Source: an uncultured Desulfatitalea sp. | Lineage (GTDB): Bacteria > Desulfobacterota > Desulfobacteria > Desulfobacterales > Desulfosarcinaceae | Length of the DNA: 64,000 nucleotides | Direction: 5' to 3' | Assembly: GCA_937868765.1 (NCBI GenBank) | Contig: CALMNL010000004.1 | Coordinates: forward strand, 1,190,749 to 1,254,748 | Shown here: positions 34,427 to 43,161 of the stretch, in pieces | Position numbering within the stretch: the stretch's first letter is position 1 | How the letters are laid out: every line of letters starts with the position of its first letter | The notes under the pieces: generated by a model | Database searches by the model: none | The model's input: the letters and a program-made list of their open reading frames with translations, nothing else | Told to the model about the DNA's origin: nothing | Position numbers and translations under genes: made by a program

Positions 34427-35056
34427 TCAGCGCGCCAGCAGCAGACTGGAACCCGAGCTCAGCTTGCCCTGCACATAGATGGTCTGTTCGATGCTCAGCC
34501 GGTTGCCGTCCACCTGCAGGCTGAAGAAATACTCCCGCCGGGACGAGCCGGTAGCGCCGCTGGCCGCCACCCGGCGGTAAACACAGGAGAAGCCGCTCTC
34601 GCTGACGCTCTGGATTTCCACGTCGCCGGCACCGGTATCATGGTCGACACGCAGCCGGCGATTATTGAGAAACAGGTGTAGATCCCTGTCGGCCCGGGTC
34701 CGGTCGGCCGCGTTGAAGAGTTCGCCATCCAGCACCAGGTTGCCATAATAGTCGACCTCCACCTTGGCCGCGGCGGTGAGCTGTTCGACGATACGGTCGG
34801 CAGGATCCGACGCGCTGCGGCAGAAAAAGGTGTCGGCGCGCCCCTGCCAGTCGCCGGCCAGGGATTTGAACAGCCGCACCAGGCCCTCGTGTTCGGCCGG
34901 CGTTAAATCCCGGGAATTGACGGCGGCGTATGGGTCCTTGCCGGCCTTGAGGGAAGGGGACGGACTCAGGCACTCCTGGGCCGGGGCCGGCGTGGCCGCC
35001 GTCACCCACACCAGACATAGAATCCACGGAATGAGCCGTTCGAAAAAACCTTTCAT
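34427..35056 (-). CDS. Secreted protein of unknown function, first gene of the btu operon
   Basis: 209 aa from ATG 35056, preceded by AGGGGG. Signal peptide about 1-27 (ends ATPAPAQ), followed by Cys-containing QECLSPSPSLKAGKDPYAAVNSRDLTPAEHEGLVRLFKSLAGDWQGRADTFFCRSASDP. The rest is beta-rich (KVEVDYYGNLVLDGELFNAA, RREYFFSLQVDGNRLSIEQTIYV). I do not recognise the family; the shape suggests a small periplasmic beta-sandwich or lipocalin-like fold. Cotranscription with yceH and btuFCD is likely (10-bp gap), so a role with B12 uptake is possible but unproven. An inverted repeat and candidate promoter lie upstream. Confidence 0.55.
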   Translation of the reverse strand: MKGFFERLIPWILCLVWVTAATPAPAQECLSPSPSLKAGKDPYAAVNSRDLTPAEHEGLVRLFKSLAGDWQGRADTFFCRSASDPADRIVEQLTAAAKVEVDYYGNLVLDGELFNAADRTRADRDLHLFLNNRRLRVDHDTGAGDVEIQSVSESGFSCVYRRVAASGATGSSRREYFFSLQVDGNRLSIEQTIYVQGKLSSGSSLLLAR

Positions 35057-35089
35057 CGCGATACCCCCTGTGAAGATGGGCCGGATCGG

Positions 35090-35113
35090 AAGTGGCGCCG
35101 GCCGACGCCACTT
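35090..35113. promoter_or_regulatory. 8-bp inverted repeat overlapping the candidate promoter of the secreted-protein/btuFCD operon
   Basis: AAGTGGCG (35090-35097) is repeated inverted as CGCCACTT (35106-35113) with an 8-bp spacer that itself contains CGGCCG. It covers the bases just after the -10 element on the minus strand. It could be an operator or form a leader hairpin. Confidence 0.4.
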
Positions 35114-35142
35114 TATAGCCGACCCCCAGGCAACCTTGTCAA
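35112..35142 (-). promoter_or_regulatory. Candidate sigma-70 promoter for the 35056-31041 operon
   Basis: On the minus strand TTGACA (35137-35142) precedes TATAAA (35112-35117) by 19 bp. Both boxes are near-perfect, but the spacing is two bases long. Confidence 0.4.
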
Positions 35143-35294
35143 CAGGTTCCGCGCACCGTTTTCCCACCTTTTGATATAGCATGACGGAATAGCTCAACTT
35201 TCATCTTGTCCGAGCGACCTTCGGTCTCCCTCCCTTGCCCCGCCTGTCCGGACGCGGTATAGCGCACAGATGAATTTGTCTCAAAGGAGAGGCC

Positions 35295-35951
35295 ATGACC
35301 ATTTCCGCGGTAATCTTCGACCTGGACGGCACCCTGCTCGACACCCTGGAAGATCTGGGGGGAGCCGTCAACCGGGTGCTGGCCGGACAGGGTTTTCCCA
35401 CCCACCCCCTCGCGGCCTTTCGCTGGTTCGTGGGCGACGGCTCCCGCATGCTGATGACCCGGGCCCTGCCGGCCGATCAGCGCTCGCCCCGGCTGATCGA
35501 GCGCTGCCTTGCAACCCTGCTGACCGACTACAACCAGAACTGGCACCAAAAGACGAGGCCCTATGACGGCATCGAGGCGCTGCTGGCGGCCTTGACGGCC
35601 CGGAGGATCGAAATGGCGGTGGTCACCAACAAGCCCCACCAATTTACCGGACAGATGGTGACCCACTATTTCCCCGGAGTTCCTTTTCGGGCCGTGCTGG
35701 GCCAGCAGGAAGCCATTGCCAAGAAGCCCGATCCGGTACAGGCCTTGGCCGCGGCCCGAACCATGGGCGCGGCGCCCGAAGCGTGTCTCTTTCTGGGCGA
35801 CAGCGGCGTGGACATGGAGACGGCCCGGCGCGCCGGCATGGCGGGCGTGGGCGCGGCCTGGGGCTTCCGGACCGTCGAGGAACTGCGCGGGGCCGGGGCG
35901 CGGTACATCATTGATCGCCCTCTGGAATTGCTGGCCCTGCTGGCGGCGTGA
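35295..35951 (+). CDS. gph: Phosphoglycolate phosphatase / HAD hydrolase (Gph-like)
   Basis: 218 aa. HAD motif I FDLDGTLLDT starts at D9, motif II is VVTNK near 108, and the motif III/IV region is KKPDPVQALAA...CLFLGDSGVDMETARRAGM near 140-175. The cap between motifs I and II is the alpha-helical C1 type, with the PYDGIEALLAAL boundary seen in Gph. Gph hydrolyses 2-phosphoglycolate, but HAD specificity cannot be fixed by eye. AAAGGAGAGG precedes ATG 35295. The gene is divergent from the btu operon. Confidence 0.85.
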   Translation: MTISAVIFDLDGTLLDTLEDLGGAVNRVLAGQGFPTHPLAAFRWFVGDGSRMLMTRALPADQRSPRLIERCLATLLTDYNQNWHQKTRPYDGIEALLAALTARRIEMAVVTNKPHQFTGQMVTHYFPGVPFRAVLGQQEAIAKKPDPVQALAAARTMGAAPEACLFLGDSGVDMETARRAGMAGVGAAWGFRTVEELRGAGARYIIDRPLELLALLAA

Positions 35952-36017
35952 ACCGGCCGGCGCTGACAGCCGCGCCCCCAGGTCCTATAGTACCTTCAAA
36001 AAACGAAGGAGGCACCC

Positions 36018-36482
36018 ATGGGAGAAATCATCCATCGATCGGAAATCGTCATCACCCGGGAAAAAGGCCCGACCCGCAAAGCGCTCATCAAGGGCTTCGC
36101 CGAGCCGGTCTATTACGGCGTCCACGGCGGCATCAAGGGATTCTACAAGGTCGAGCCCGACAAGGAGCACGCGGCCACCCTGGACCACCTGGTGGGCGCC
36201 GTGGGCGGCTGAATGATGGGCACCTTCGCCACTGTGCTGGCGAAAAGCAAAATCCCCACGCCGCAAGAGCGCTACCGCGCCGATGTGGCCGGCGACATCG
36301 AAAATGTCAATGGCGTGCTCAAGATCACCCGCATCCAGGTGCGGTATACCCTGAAACTCAAGCCGGAGCAGCGCCCGGCGGCCGAAGCGGCCTTCGCCGT
36401 CTATCTGCCCCATTGCCCGGCCGCCCAGAGCGTGACGGGGGCCATTGAGCTGGCGCATCATCTGGAGATGCAGGATCTATAA
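36018..36482 (+). CDS. OsmC-like protein with in-frame UGA (selenocysteine) at the peroxidatic Cys position
   Basis: Two adjacent open frames (36018-36212 and 36213-36482) join in the same frame across one TGA at 36210-36212. Reading it as Sec gives a 154-aa protein of OsmC length. The Sec lies at residue 65 in LDHLVGAVGG-U-MMGTFATVL, exactly where OsmC/Ohr proteins carry their first catalytic Cys (LLAALGSC...T). The second conserved Cys is C133 in LPHCPAAQS. Downstream GDIENVNGVLKITRIQVRYTLKL fits OsmC strands. OsmC proteins reduce organic hydroperoxides with paired thiols. A Sec-containing version should be a better peroxidase. GAAGGAGG lies just upstream of ATG 36018. A plain nonsense mutation or two separate genes would not preserve homology on both sides. 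Confidence 0.85.
36210..36244 (+). promoter_or_regulatory. UGA recoding site with candidate bacterial SECIS hairpin
   Basis: After the UGA at 36210-36212, UUCGCCA (36225-36231) pairs perfectly with UGGCGAA (36238-36244), leaving a loop C-U-G-U-G-C at 36232-36237. The loop begins about 20 nt after the UGA, within the range for bacterial SECIS. The loop G is third, or second if C36232 pairs with G36236, so the fit to the G-in-first-two rule depends on the fold. Confidence 0.6.
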
Positions 36483-36531
36483 AAAAATGGTTTCGGAGCC
36501 GTCCATCGAAGGGCGGGCTCCGAAACCATTT
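36481..36531 (-). terminator. Rho-independent terminator of the CBS/small-protein operon
   Basis: A 16-bp perfect stem (36485-36500 with 36516-36531) encloses a 15-nt loop. On the minus strand it is followed by a seven-T tract running into the end of the OsmC gene. It may also stop plus-strand transcription, though without a T-tract there. Confidence 0.8.
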
Positions 36532-36535
36532 CGAC

Positions 36536-36685
36536 CTAATTCATGCCCATATCCATTTCCAGCTTGCGGATCTGGGCCTCCAACTCCTTTTTTTCGGTCT
36601 GGCTGAGGGAGGGGTCCGTCAGGCGGCGGCGCAGGCCGATCAGCACCATCTCCTGGCGGTAGTCGTTGCATGTGTAGGCTTTCAT
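36536..36685 (-). CDS. Small conserved-looking protein of 49 aa, coiled-coil tail
   Basis: The frame runs from ATG 36685 to a stop at 36536-36538 and encodes MKAYTCNDYRQEM...LRRRLTDPSLSQTEKKELEAQ...LEMDMGMN. The first half has a Cys and Tyr-rich start; the second is a charged heptad-like helix. It is too short for most gene-callers. It follows the CBS gene by 28 bp on the same strand and ends 5 bp before the terminator, so it is inside a transcribed operon. The ribosome site (GAAAG) is weak. I do not know its function. Confidence 0.55.
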   Translation of the reverse strand: MKAYTCNDYRQEMVLIGLRRRLTDPSLSQTEKKELEAQIRKLEMDMGMN

Positions 36686-36713
36686 CTTTCGATCTTCGTC
36701 CCGTCGTTATCCG

Positions 36714-37178
36714 TCAGTGCCCTTTGGGCGCATAGAGCAGCGTCTTGAGTACGTCCTTTTTGCCGATGACCCCCACCAGTCGTCCCTCGGCGACCACCGG
36801 CAGGGTGTGAAAATGGTTGTCCACCATCAGGCCGGCGATGGTCTCCAGTTCGGTGTCCGGTTTGATGGTCACCGGATTGGGGGTCATGGCCTCGGCCACC
36901 GTCAGGGCCGCAATCTTGCGGACCTGCTTCTCCATCTGCTTGGAAGAGGTGAAGGTAATGTAGCTGTCCAGCAGGGTGAAAATGGTGGGCATGGGCAGCC
37001 GCTTCTGCTGCACCACCAGGTCGCTCTGGCACAGGATGCCAAGGAGGCCGCCCTTGCCATCCACCACCGGCGCCCCGTTGATCCCGTTGTCCAGCAGCAC
37101 CTTGGCCGCCTGAACGATATCGGTCTCGGGGCTCAGGGTGATCACTTCGGTGGTCATGATATCTTTGGCCGTCGTCAT
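36714..37178 (-). CDS. CBS-domain protein
   Basis: 154 aa from ATG 37178 with GGGAGG upstream. Two CBS motifs: MTTAKDIMTTEVITLSPETDIVQAAKVLLDNGINGAPVVDGKGGLLGILCQSDLV (about 1-56) and VAEAMTPNPVTIKPDTELETIAGLMVDNHFHTLPVVAEGRLVGVIGKKDVLKTL (about 93-147). Such paired domains bind adenosine nucleotides and sense energy charge, usually acting on another protein. Here the domain stands alone, with the 49-aa gene as operon partner. Its target is unknown. Confidence 0.93.
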   Translation of the reverse strand: MTTAKDIMTTEVITLSPETDIVQAAKVLLDNGINGAPVVDGKGGLLGILCQSDLVVQQKRLPMPTIFTLLDSYITFTSSKQMEKQVRKIAALTVAEAMTPNPVTIKPDTELETIAGLMVDNHFHTLPVVAEGRLVGVIGKKDVLKTLLYAPKGH

Positions 37179-37343
37179 GGCATGCCTCCCGCGGTTCAAG
37201 TTAAGGATCGGGCCATCTATACCAAAACCCGGCGCGATACACAATTCGTCCCGCCGAGGCTCAGCAATTCTCACAGAAACGCATCGGTTCGCAGCCCATG
37301 ACCCGAAGGCAGCATGATGATTCATCGAAAATTGCCGGGCGAG

Positions 37344-39653
37344 CTATCTTTCCACCGCATCGGCCAGGATATGCTTCAGGGCCAGTCCGATATCCTTTAG
37401 CATGTAAGGCTTTTTGATGTAGGCCCCCACGCCGGCGCGCAACGCTTCCTTGACCCTTTCGGTCTCGGCGAAGCCGCTGGCGATCATGGCCTTGATGGCG
37501 GGTTTGATGCGGGTGATGTGGCGGTAGGTGTCCAGGCCGTCCATGCCCGGGTCCATGATCATGTCCAGAACCACGGCCGCCACCTCGCCATCGGGCTGCT
37601 GCTGGAGGTAGGCCAGGGCCTCTTCCCCCGAGGCGGCCGTGACCGACCGATATCCTAGACGATCCAGAATATCGGCCGCAATCTCGCGCTGTTCGGCCAC
37701 ATCATCCACCACCAGAATCACCTGGCCGTTGCCCAGGAAGGCCTCGGTCGCCGGGACCTCCTCCTTGGCCTGGGGCGCCTGGCGCGTGACCGGAAAGTAG
37801 AGCTCGGCCGTGGTGCCCTGATCCTTTTTGCTGTGAACGATGATGGCCCCATGGTGATCCTGGACCGTGCCCCACACCACGGCCATGCCCAGGCCGGTGC
37901 CGCTGCGGCCCATCACCTTGCGGGTGAAGAACGGCTCGAAGATGCGCTTGAGGTCCTCCTCGGTGATGCCTGTGCCGCTGTCGGCAACCTTCATCTGCAC
38001 GTACTCGCCGGCCGGCATGTGCGCCAGGGCGTCGGCAGGCCGTTCCAGATAGCAGTTGGCGGTGCTGATGATGATGGTGCCGCCCTCGGGCTCGGCTTCG
38101 GCGGCGTTGAGCACCAGGTTCATCAGCGCCTTTTTCAAATGGATGGGCGAACCTTGGATATGCAACAGGTCGGGGGCCAGGCTCAGCCGGATCTCCACGC
38201 CAGGGTGCCGCTTTAGCATTTCGGCCTTTTCGGGGGAATCCAGATACTCCTCGATCACCTCGTTGAGGCAGACCACCTCCATGTTCTGGACGCCGCGGCG
38301 GGCCAGCGTCAGCAGATCCTGGACGATCTCGGAAGCCTTCTGGCCTGTGGCCCGGATGGTCTCCAGAGGCTTGCGCATCGGACTCTCTTCGTCCATATCC
38401 AGCAGCAGCAGATCGGGGTAGCTGACCAGCCCGGACAGCACGTTGTTCAAATCATGGGCCACGCCGCTGGCCACCAGGCCGATGGCCTCCATTTTCTTGG
38501 ACTGGGCCAATTTGGCTTCCAGCTCTTCTTTTTCGCGCTGGGCCCGCACCCGATCGGAGATGTCGCGGGTCACGCCGAAAATGCCGATGGGCTTGCCCTC
38601 CTCGCTCACGCGGAACGAGGCCCGGATTTCGGCGGGAATGGTGTGGCCGTCCTTGTGCAGCAAGGTCACTTCCTGGGTGATGGACTGATTGTAACTGCCG
38701 CTGATTTCAGCCTCCGTCAACCGCTGGTTGTAAAGGTCCAGGATTTTCTCCAGCGACTCGGGGGTCATGGTGCCGGCCAGGCCCAAGGTCTTTTGTTCTT
38801 CGTCCGACCATCCCAAGAGTCTCTTGAACACCGGACTGATGTAGGTCACATTCAGATCCATATCCAGCGACCAGAGCACGTCGGACATGTTCTCGGCCAG
38901 CAGGCGGTATTTCTCTTCGCTCTCCTTGAGGGATCGCGCGGTCTGTTTGCGCACGATGATCTCGTGGCGCAGCGCCTCCTGGGCCAGGTGGGCCTTGGCC
39001 AGGGTGATCTGCAGACCGCGGGTGAACTGGGCAATGGAGAAAGCGATCAAGGCGTTGAGAAAAATGAAGTTGACGCCGGAAAGGATGGCGCGATGGATGG
39101 TGGGGAAAAAGGGTTGATCCGCGGCCACCCATCCCTGGTGGGTCATCCAGCCGAGCAGCCCCAGGGTGAGGGTGTTGAGCAAAATGGCCCAGACCGCGGC
39201 TTTGATGTCCAGCAGGATCCCGGCGATCACGGCAAAGGCGAAGAGCCAGCTGGGGCCGCCGCTGAGCAGCCCCAGGGTTATGATCAGCCATATGCCCAGG
39301 GCGTACATGGTGGCCAGTATCAGGAAGGAACGCAGGAAATAGCTGGAAGAGCGCAACAGCATCACCGCGCCGATGCTCAGGTAGATCAGGGCATCGAAGA
39401 GCGCCAGCTGCCAGTACCCGCTTTTCACCAGAAAGAAGGCCGAAATCAGCAGCACCAGCAATCCCATGATCAGGCCGGTCACCACGATGACCTGCAACAC
39501 CCGCTCGCGCCAGTAGGAGATCTCTTCTTCCCGGAAGGGGCCGGGGATGGCCAGATTGCCATGGATGTTCTCCAGCCACCCGAAGAACCTGTTGATGCTT
39601 TTGTCCAGATATGCTTTCATGCGCAACATCTTCTCGTAAAAGGGCGTCCACAT
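37344..39653 (-). CDS. Hybrid sensor histidine kinase: membrane domain, PAS, kinase, receiver
   Basis: 769 aa. About six membrane helices lie at 55-225 (RVLQVIVVTGLIMGLLVLLISAFFLV, then IWLIITLGLLSGGPSWLFAFAVIAGILL and others), followed by a coiled coil. PAS domain about 255-375 (EKYRLLAENMSDVLWSLDMDLNVTYISPVFKRLLGW). HisKA with ASGVAHDLNNVLSG, His near 398; HATPase about 500-610 with GTGLGMAVVWGTV. C-terminal receiver about 640-765 with LVVDDVAEQ and phospho-Asp in VVLDMIMDPGMDG. The HDLNN box belongs to kinases of the NtrB-like group. The signal is unknown. ATG 39653 has no clear ribosome site; ATG 39629 or 39620 may be the real start. Confidence 0.88.
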   Translation of the reverse strand: MWTPFYEKMLRMKAYLDKSINRFFGWLENIHGNLAIPGPFREEEISYWRERVLQVIVVTGLIMGLLVLLISAFFLVKSGYWQLALFDALIYLSIGAVMLLRSSSYFLRSFLILATMYALGIWLIITLGLLSGGPSWLFAFAVIAGILLDIKAAVWAILLNTLTLGLLGWMTHQGWVAADQPFFPTIHRAILSGVNFIFLNALIAFSIAQFTRGLQITLAKAHLAQEALRHEIIVRKQTARSLKESEEKYRLLAENMSDVLWSLDMDLNVTYISPVFKRLLGWSDEEQKTLGLAGTMTPESLEKILDLYNQRLTEAEISGSYNQSITQEVTLLHKDGHTIPAEIRASFRVSEEGKPIGIFGVTRDISDRVRAQREKEELEAKLAQSKKMEAIGLVASGVAHDLNNVLSGLVSYPDLLLLDMDEESPMRKPLETIRATGQKASEIVQDLLTLARRGVQNMEVVCLNEVIEEYLDSPEKAEMLKRHPGVEIRLSLAPDLLHIQGSPIHLKKALMNLVLNAAEAEPEGGTIIISTANCYLERPADALAHMPAGEYVQMKVADSGTGITEEDLKRIFEPFFTRKVMGRSGTGLGMAVVWGTVQDHHGAIIVHSKKDQGTTAELYFPVTRQAPQAKEEVPATEAFLGNGQVILVVDDVAEQREIAADILDRLGYRSVTAASGEEALAYLQQQPDGEVAAVVLDMIMDPGMDGLDTYRHITRIKPAIKAMIASGFAETERVKEALRAGVGAYIKKPYMLKDIGLALKHILADAVER

Positions 39654-39790
39654 TCTGTTTGGCCTGGACCGCGCACCCGACCTCCCCGCCTGTAAGTGAT
39701 AGAATGCGGCCCAGTGCCAAAAAATGCAATAGGTTATATTGATGCTGATCCAAAAACTTCCTTCGGGAAGCGTTTCAAAGGGGGAACTCG

Positions 39791-40492
39791 ATGGCGCCGG
39801 AGACTCTTTTTCTCACCGCCGACCAAGCCCTGGAGGCCGTTTGCATCGACTTCCGGGGTTATCGCCCCCAGCCCATGGTCTTCAGCGAAATCCTGCGGGA
39901 ACTGGCGGACGACCCTGCGGCCTGCCGCCGGGAGCCGGGCCGGGAGGGGCTGTGGATCGCCGAAAACCGCCCTGGTCCCATGCGCTGGCTGGAGGGCGAG
40001 GCGCTGGTGGAACACATGTGTCAAACCTTGTGCCGCGCCAGACCCGCGCCGGAGCAGCTGGCGGCCATCTGCCGGCGGGTATTCCAGATCCCCTGCCGCC
40101 CCGGACACCATCCGGAAACCGGCCGTCCGGGAATCCGACTCCAGACCGACATGCAGGGCTTCGTCTGCCGGCAATGCGGCCGCTGCTGCCGCACGCTGGC
40201 CTACCGCGACAGCCTCACGGCCGCGGATGTAGCCCGGTTTAAGGCCGCAGGCCGCGAAGATCTCCTGGCCTGGGTGGGCGTCGCGCGGACCACCGACGGT
40301 CGCGAGCGATACCGCATCTGGATGAAGCCCGGCACCAACCGCTTTGCAACGGCCTGTCCTTTTCTCAAGCGCGGCAGCGCCAACCACCGCTGGGTGTGCG
40401 CCATCCACGAGGTCAAACCGAACTTCTGCCGCAACTATCCGCTGAGCCGCAAGCACGCATCCATGACCGGCTGTCCGGGGTTCGGGGCGTGA
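39791..40492 (+). CDS. YkgJ-type cysteine-cluster (zinc/iron-chelating) protein
   Basis: 233 aa. The PF03692-type cluster is in GFVCRQCGRCCRTLAYRDSLTAADVARFKA near 122-150 (CxxCxxCC), completed by CPFLKRGSANHRWVCAIHEVKPNFCRNYP near 190-222. Such proteins bind a metal or Fe-S cluster and are of unknown activity. The N-terminal ~115 residues are extra to the family core (FSEILRELADDPAACRREPG, MRWLEGEALVEHM). It is divergent from the hybrid kinase and stands alone. Confidence 0.82.
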   Translation: MAPETLFLTADQALEAVCIDFRGYRPQPMVFSEILRELADDPAACRREPGREGLWIAENRPGPMRWLEGEALVEHMCQTLCRARPAPEQLAAICRRVFQIPCRPGHHPETGRPGIRLQTDMQGFVCRQCGRCCRTLAYRDSLTAADVARFKAAGREDLLAWVGVARTTDGRERYRIWMKPGTNRFATACPFLKRGSANHRWVCAIHEVKPNFCRNYPLSRKHASMTGCPGFGA

Positions 40493-40650
40493 GCGTCTCC
40501 CTGGGGGAGTCCCATCCTTGTGCATCGGCGAACCCCACGCCGGTTGAGAATGTTGGCGAGTTACATGTTTACTCATGGCCGAGTATATATTAGAAGCAGT
40601 TCGCTGATCGACAGGCCCTGGTTCACCCCTAAAACACATGAAGGCTCGAA

Positions 40651-43161
40651 ATGAAATTGCACTTCACGGCTTCAGACCGTCGCCGGCCCCCCATGGCAGA
40701 CCGCCAGTCGCCGGTGACGTCGGCGGCCTTACGAGCTATCGCCTGCATTCTGTTGTTGGCCGCCCCGGGGGTGTTTGCCGATGCCCCTGCCAAAACCATT
40801 GAAGTGGGATGCAACAACGATTTTGCGCCTTACGAATTCGCCGACAGCAGCGGTCAACCCGACGGGTACACGGTGGAGCTGATGCGGGCCGTGGCGCGCG
40901 AGGCGGGCCTGGAAGTGCACTTCGTGGCCGGCCCCTGGGATCAGATGCGCCGAGCCCTGGAAGAACACACTCTCGACGCCTTGAGCGGCGTGCTCTATTC
41001 CCGGAAACGGGACCATCTCTTTGACTTCTCGGTTCCCCACGATGTGGTCAACTATACCGTTTTTGTGCGCGACGACGCCCCTTACCATTCCGTGATGGAC
41101 CTCAAAGACAAACAGGTGATCGTGGTTAGGGGCGTCTATGCCCATGACTGGCTGCAGGCCAACCCGTTTACATCCAAGATCATGGCGGTTGATTCTCCCG
41201 AAGCGGCCTTGCGGAGCCTGAGTGCGGGACAGCACGATGCGGCCGTGTTGCCGCGTCTGCACGGCCTGGAGCTGATGCGCCGGCTCAAATTGGAAAACCT
41301 GAAGACCATCGGACCGCCCGTGCTGACCCAGAAGCTGTGTTTTGCCGTGGCCGCGGGCAATGCCGATCTGCTGGCCAGGCTGAACGAAGGGCTCTCCCTG
41401 GTTCAAAAAAACGGTACCTATGATCGGATCTATTTGAAGTGGTTCTCCCTTTTCGAGCAAAAGCGGCGATACTGGCGCTACGCGGCGGCGGCCGCGGTTC
41501 TGCTGCTGACGCTGACATCGCTGATCATGGCCTGGAACCTTTCCCTGAAGAAAAGCGTGACGCGCAAGACCAGGATGATCGAGCAACGAGAGGCGTTGCT
41601 CAACCAGATCGTCCAGGGATTGCCCATGCCGACCTTCGTGGTGAACCGCCACAGCGTCCTTACCCACTGGAACCACGCCTGCGAAAAGCTGACCGGTGTC
41701 CAGGCGGCCCAGGTCATCGGCACCACGCAGCACTGGTCGGCTTTCTATCACCATGGTCGGCCGCCGCTGAGCCAGCAGCTCCTGGAAACAGCCGAGGGAA
41801 ACAGCCCCGGCTGCGCGGAATCGCACCGCCTGGCCGGGGCCTGCGAAGCGGAATACCTCTTTCAGCAGCCCGGTGCCGAGGAGCGCTGGCTATACGGCAC
41901 CGCCGGCTTGCTGCGCCACACGGACGGTGAGGTGATCGGGGCCATCGAGTCGTGGCAGGACCTGACCGAGTACAAACGCATGGAGGCCCAGATGCTCCAC
42001 TCCCAGAAGATGGAAGCCATTGGCACCCTGGCCGGCGGCATCGCCCATGATTTCAGCAATATGCTGACAGCGATCATGGCCCATGCGGAAATGGCCCGGC
42101 GCCATGCCAAATCACATCCCCAGGCGGGCGAAGCGCTCAAGAGCGTGCTGGACGTCTGCGATCATGCCAAAAATCTGATCCGCCGCATCCTGACATTCAG
42201 CCGCCAGACCGAAGTGGCGGTTCAGCCCAGGCGCATCGATCAGTTGGTCAGCGAGGGACTCGATCTGATTCGCGCCACGCTGCCCTCTTCCATCCAGATC
42301 ATCCGCGAGTTGCAAAGCGAAGCCATGGTGTCCGTGGATGCCACCCAGATCCACCAAGTGTTGATGAATCTGTGCGCCAATGCGGCGCATGCCATGGGCG
42401 GCCGCAGGGGCACCCTCACCGTGCGGCTGGCCCTGGTCGATCCCCGGGTCGAGCCACTTCCCGAAGATGTGCACCCCGACCGCGGGCCGTTCGTAAAACT
42501 TTCGGTGAGCGACACCGGCCACGGCATCCCCGAAGAGATCCAGTTCCGCATTTTCGACCCATTTTTCAGCACCAAGAAGCCGGGGGAGGGCACCGGCATG
42601 GGCCTTTCGGTGTCCCATGGCATCGTCAAGCGCTTTGGCGGGACCATCACCCTGGAAAGTTGCGCAGGGCAGGGGGCCACCTTCAATGTCTACCTGCCGG
42701 TGATCCAGAGTCCAGCGGAGCTGGCCGCCTTCAGCACCAGCCACATGCCTAGTGGCGAGGAGCGTCTGCTCGTGGTTAACCCGTCGGCCAGCGCGCTGGG
42801 GGACCTTGTTCCCAAACTGGAAAAGTTGGGATATCGCCTGCAGGTGTTTTCGAGTGGAGAGGAGGCCACGGTGGCGCTGCGATCCGCCCCCCAGGGGTTC
42901 GACCTGCTGCTGGCGGCCAGAGTTCTTTCGGGAGCAGGACTGGAGGCATTCCTCGGAAGCGTCAAGCGGATCCGACCGAACCTGCCCATTATGCTCGCGG
43001 TGGGTTACGGCGTCGAACCGGAGCCGGGCCTGGCCGAACGGCTGGGCGTCCAAGCGGTGATCAAGGAACCGATCATCCTGCGTGAGCTGGCCGAACGCCT
43101 GCGCGAGCTCCTGGACGGTCAAATTAACGCCACCTGTAAAAAATCGGGATCGCCACCATGA
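40651..43161 (+). CDS. Sensor histidine kinase with periplasmic amino-acid-binding-type domain and degenerate receiver
   Basis: 836 aa. Signal/anchor near 28-45; an SBP_bac_3-like domain at about 50-270 (KTIEVGCNNDFAPYEFADSSGQPDGYTVELMRAV) as in amino-acid transport binders; membrane helix at about 277-298; PAS about 310-440; HisKA with GGIAHDFSNMLTAI, His near 465; HATPase about 570-690. The last ~125 residues look like a receiver without its working parts. The acidic pocket reads VVNPSA instead of VDD, and the phospho-Asp strand reads LLAARVLSG. The kinase therefore probably cannot phosphorylate its own tail, so a separate response regulator is needed. The stop overlaps the rlmI start by 4 bp. 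Confidence 0.87.
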   Translation: MKLHFTASDRRRPPMADRQSPVTSAALRAIACILLLAAPGVFADAPAKTIEVGCNNDFAPYEFADSSGQPDGYTVELMRAVAREAGLEVHFVAGPWDQMRRALEEHTLDALSGVLYSRKRDHLFDFSVPHDVVNYTVFVRDDAPYHSVMDLKDKQVIVVRGVYAHDWLQANPFTSKIMAVDSPEAALRSLSAGQHDAAVLPRLHGLELMRRLKLENLKTIGPPVLTQKLCFAVAAGNADLLARLNEGLSLVQKNGTYDRIYLKWFSLFEQKRRYWRYAAAAAVLLLTLTSLIMAWNLSLKKSVTRKTRMIEQREALLNQIVQGLPMPTFVVNRHSVLTHWNHACEKLTGVQAAQVIGTTQHWSAFYHHGRPPLSQQLLETAEGNSPGCAESHRLAGACEAEYLFQQPGAEERWLYGTAGLLRHTDGEVIGAIESWQDLTEYKRMEAQMLHSQKMEAIGTLAGGIAHDFSNMLTAIMAHAEMARRHAKSHPQAGEALKSVLDVCDHAKNLIRRILTFSRQTEVAVQPRRIDQLVSEGLDLIRATLPSSIQIIRELQSEAMVSVDATQIHQVLMNLCANAAHAMGGRRGTLTVRLALVDPRVEPLPEDVHPDRGPFVKLSVSDTGHGIPEEIQFRIFDPFFSTKKPGEGTGMGLSVSHGIVKRFGGTITLESCAGQGATFNVYLPVIQSPAELAAFSTSHMPSGEERLLVVNPSASALGDLVPKLEKLGYRLQVFSSGEEATVALRSAPQGFDLLLAARVLSGAGLEAFLGSVKRIRPNLPIMLAVGYGVEPEPGLAERLGVQAVIKEPIILRELAERLRELLDGQINATCKKSGSPP

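Noticed and set aside
36213-36482. Separate 89-aa gene after a stop at 36212
   Set aside because: It has no ribosome site, and its sequence continues the OsmC fold begun in the preceding frame.
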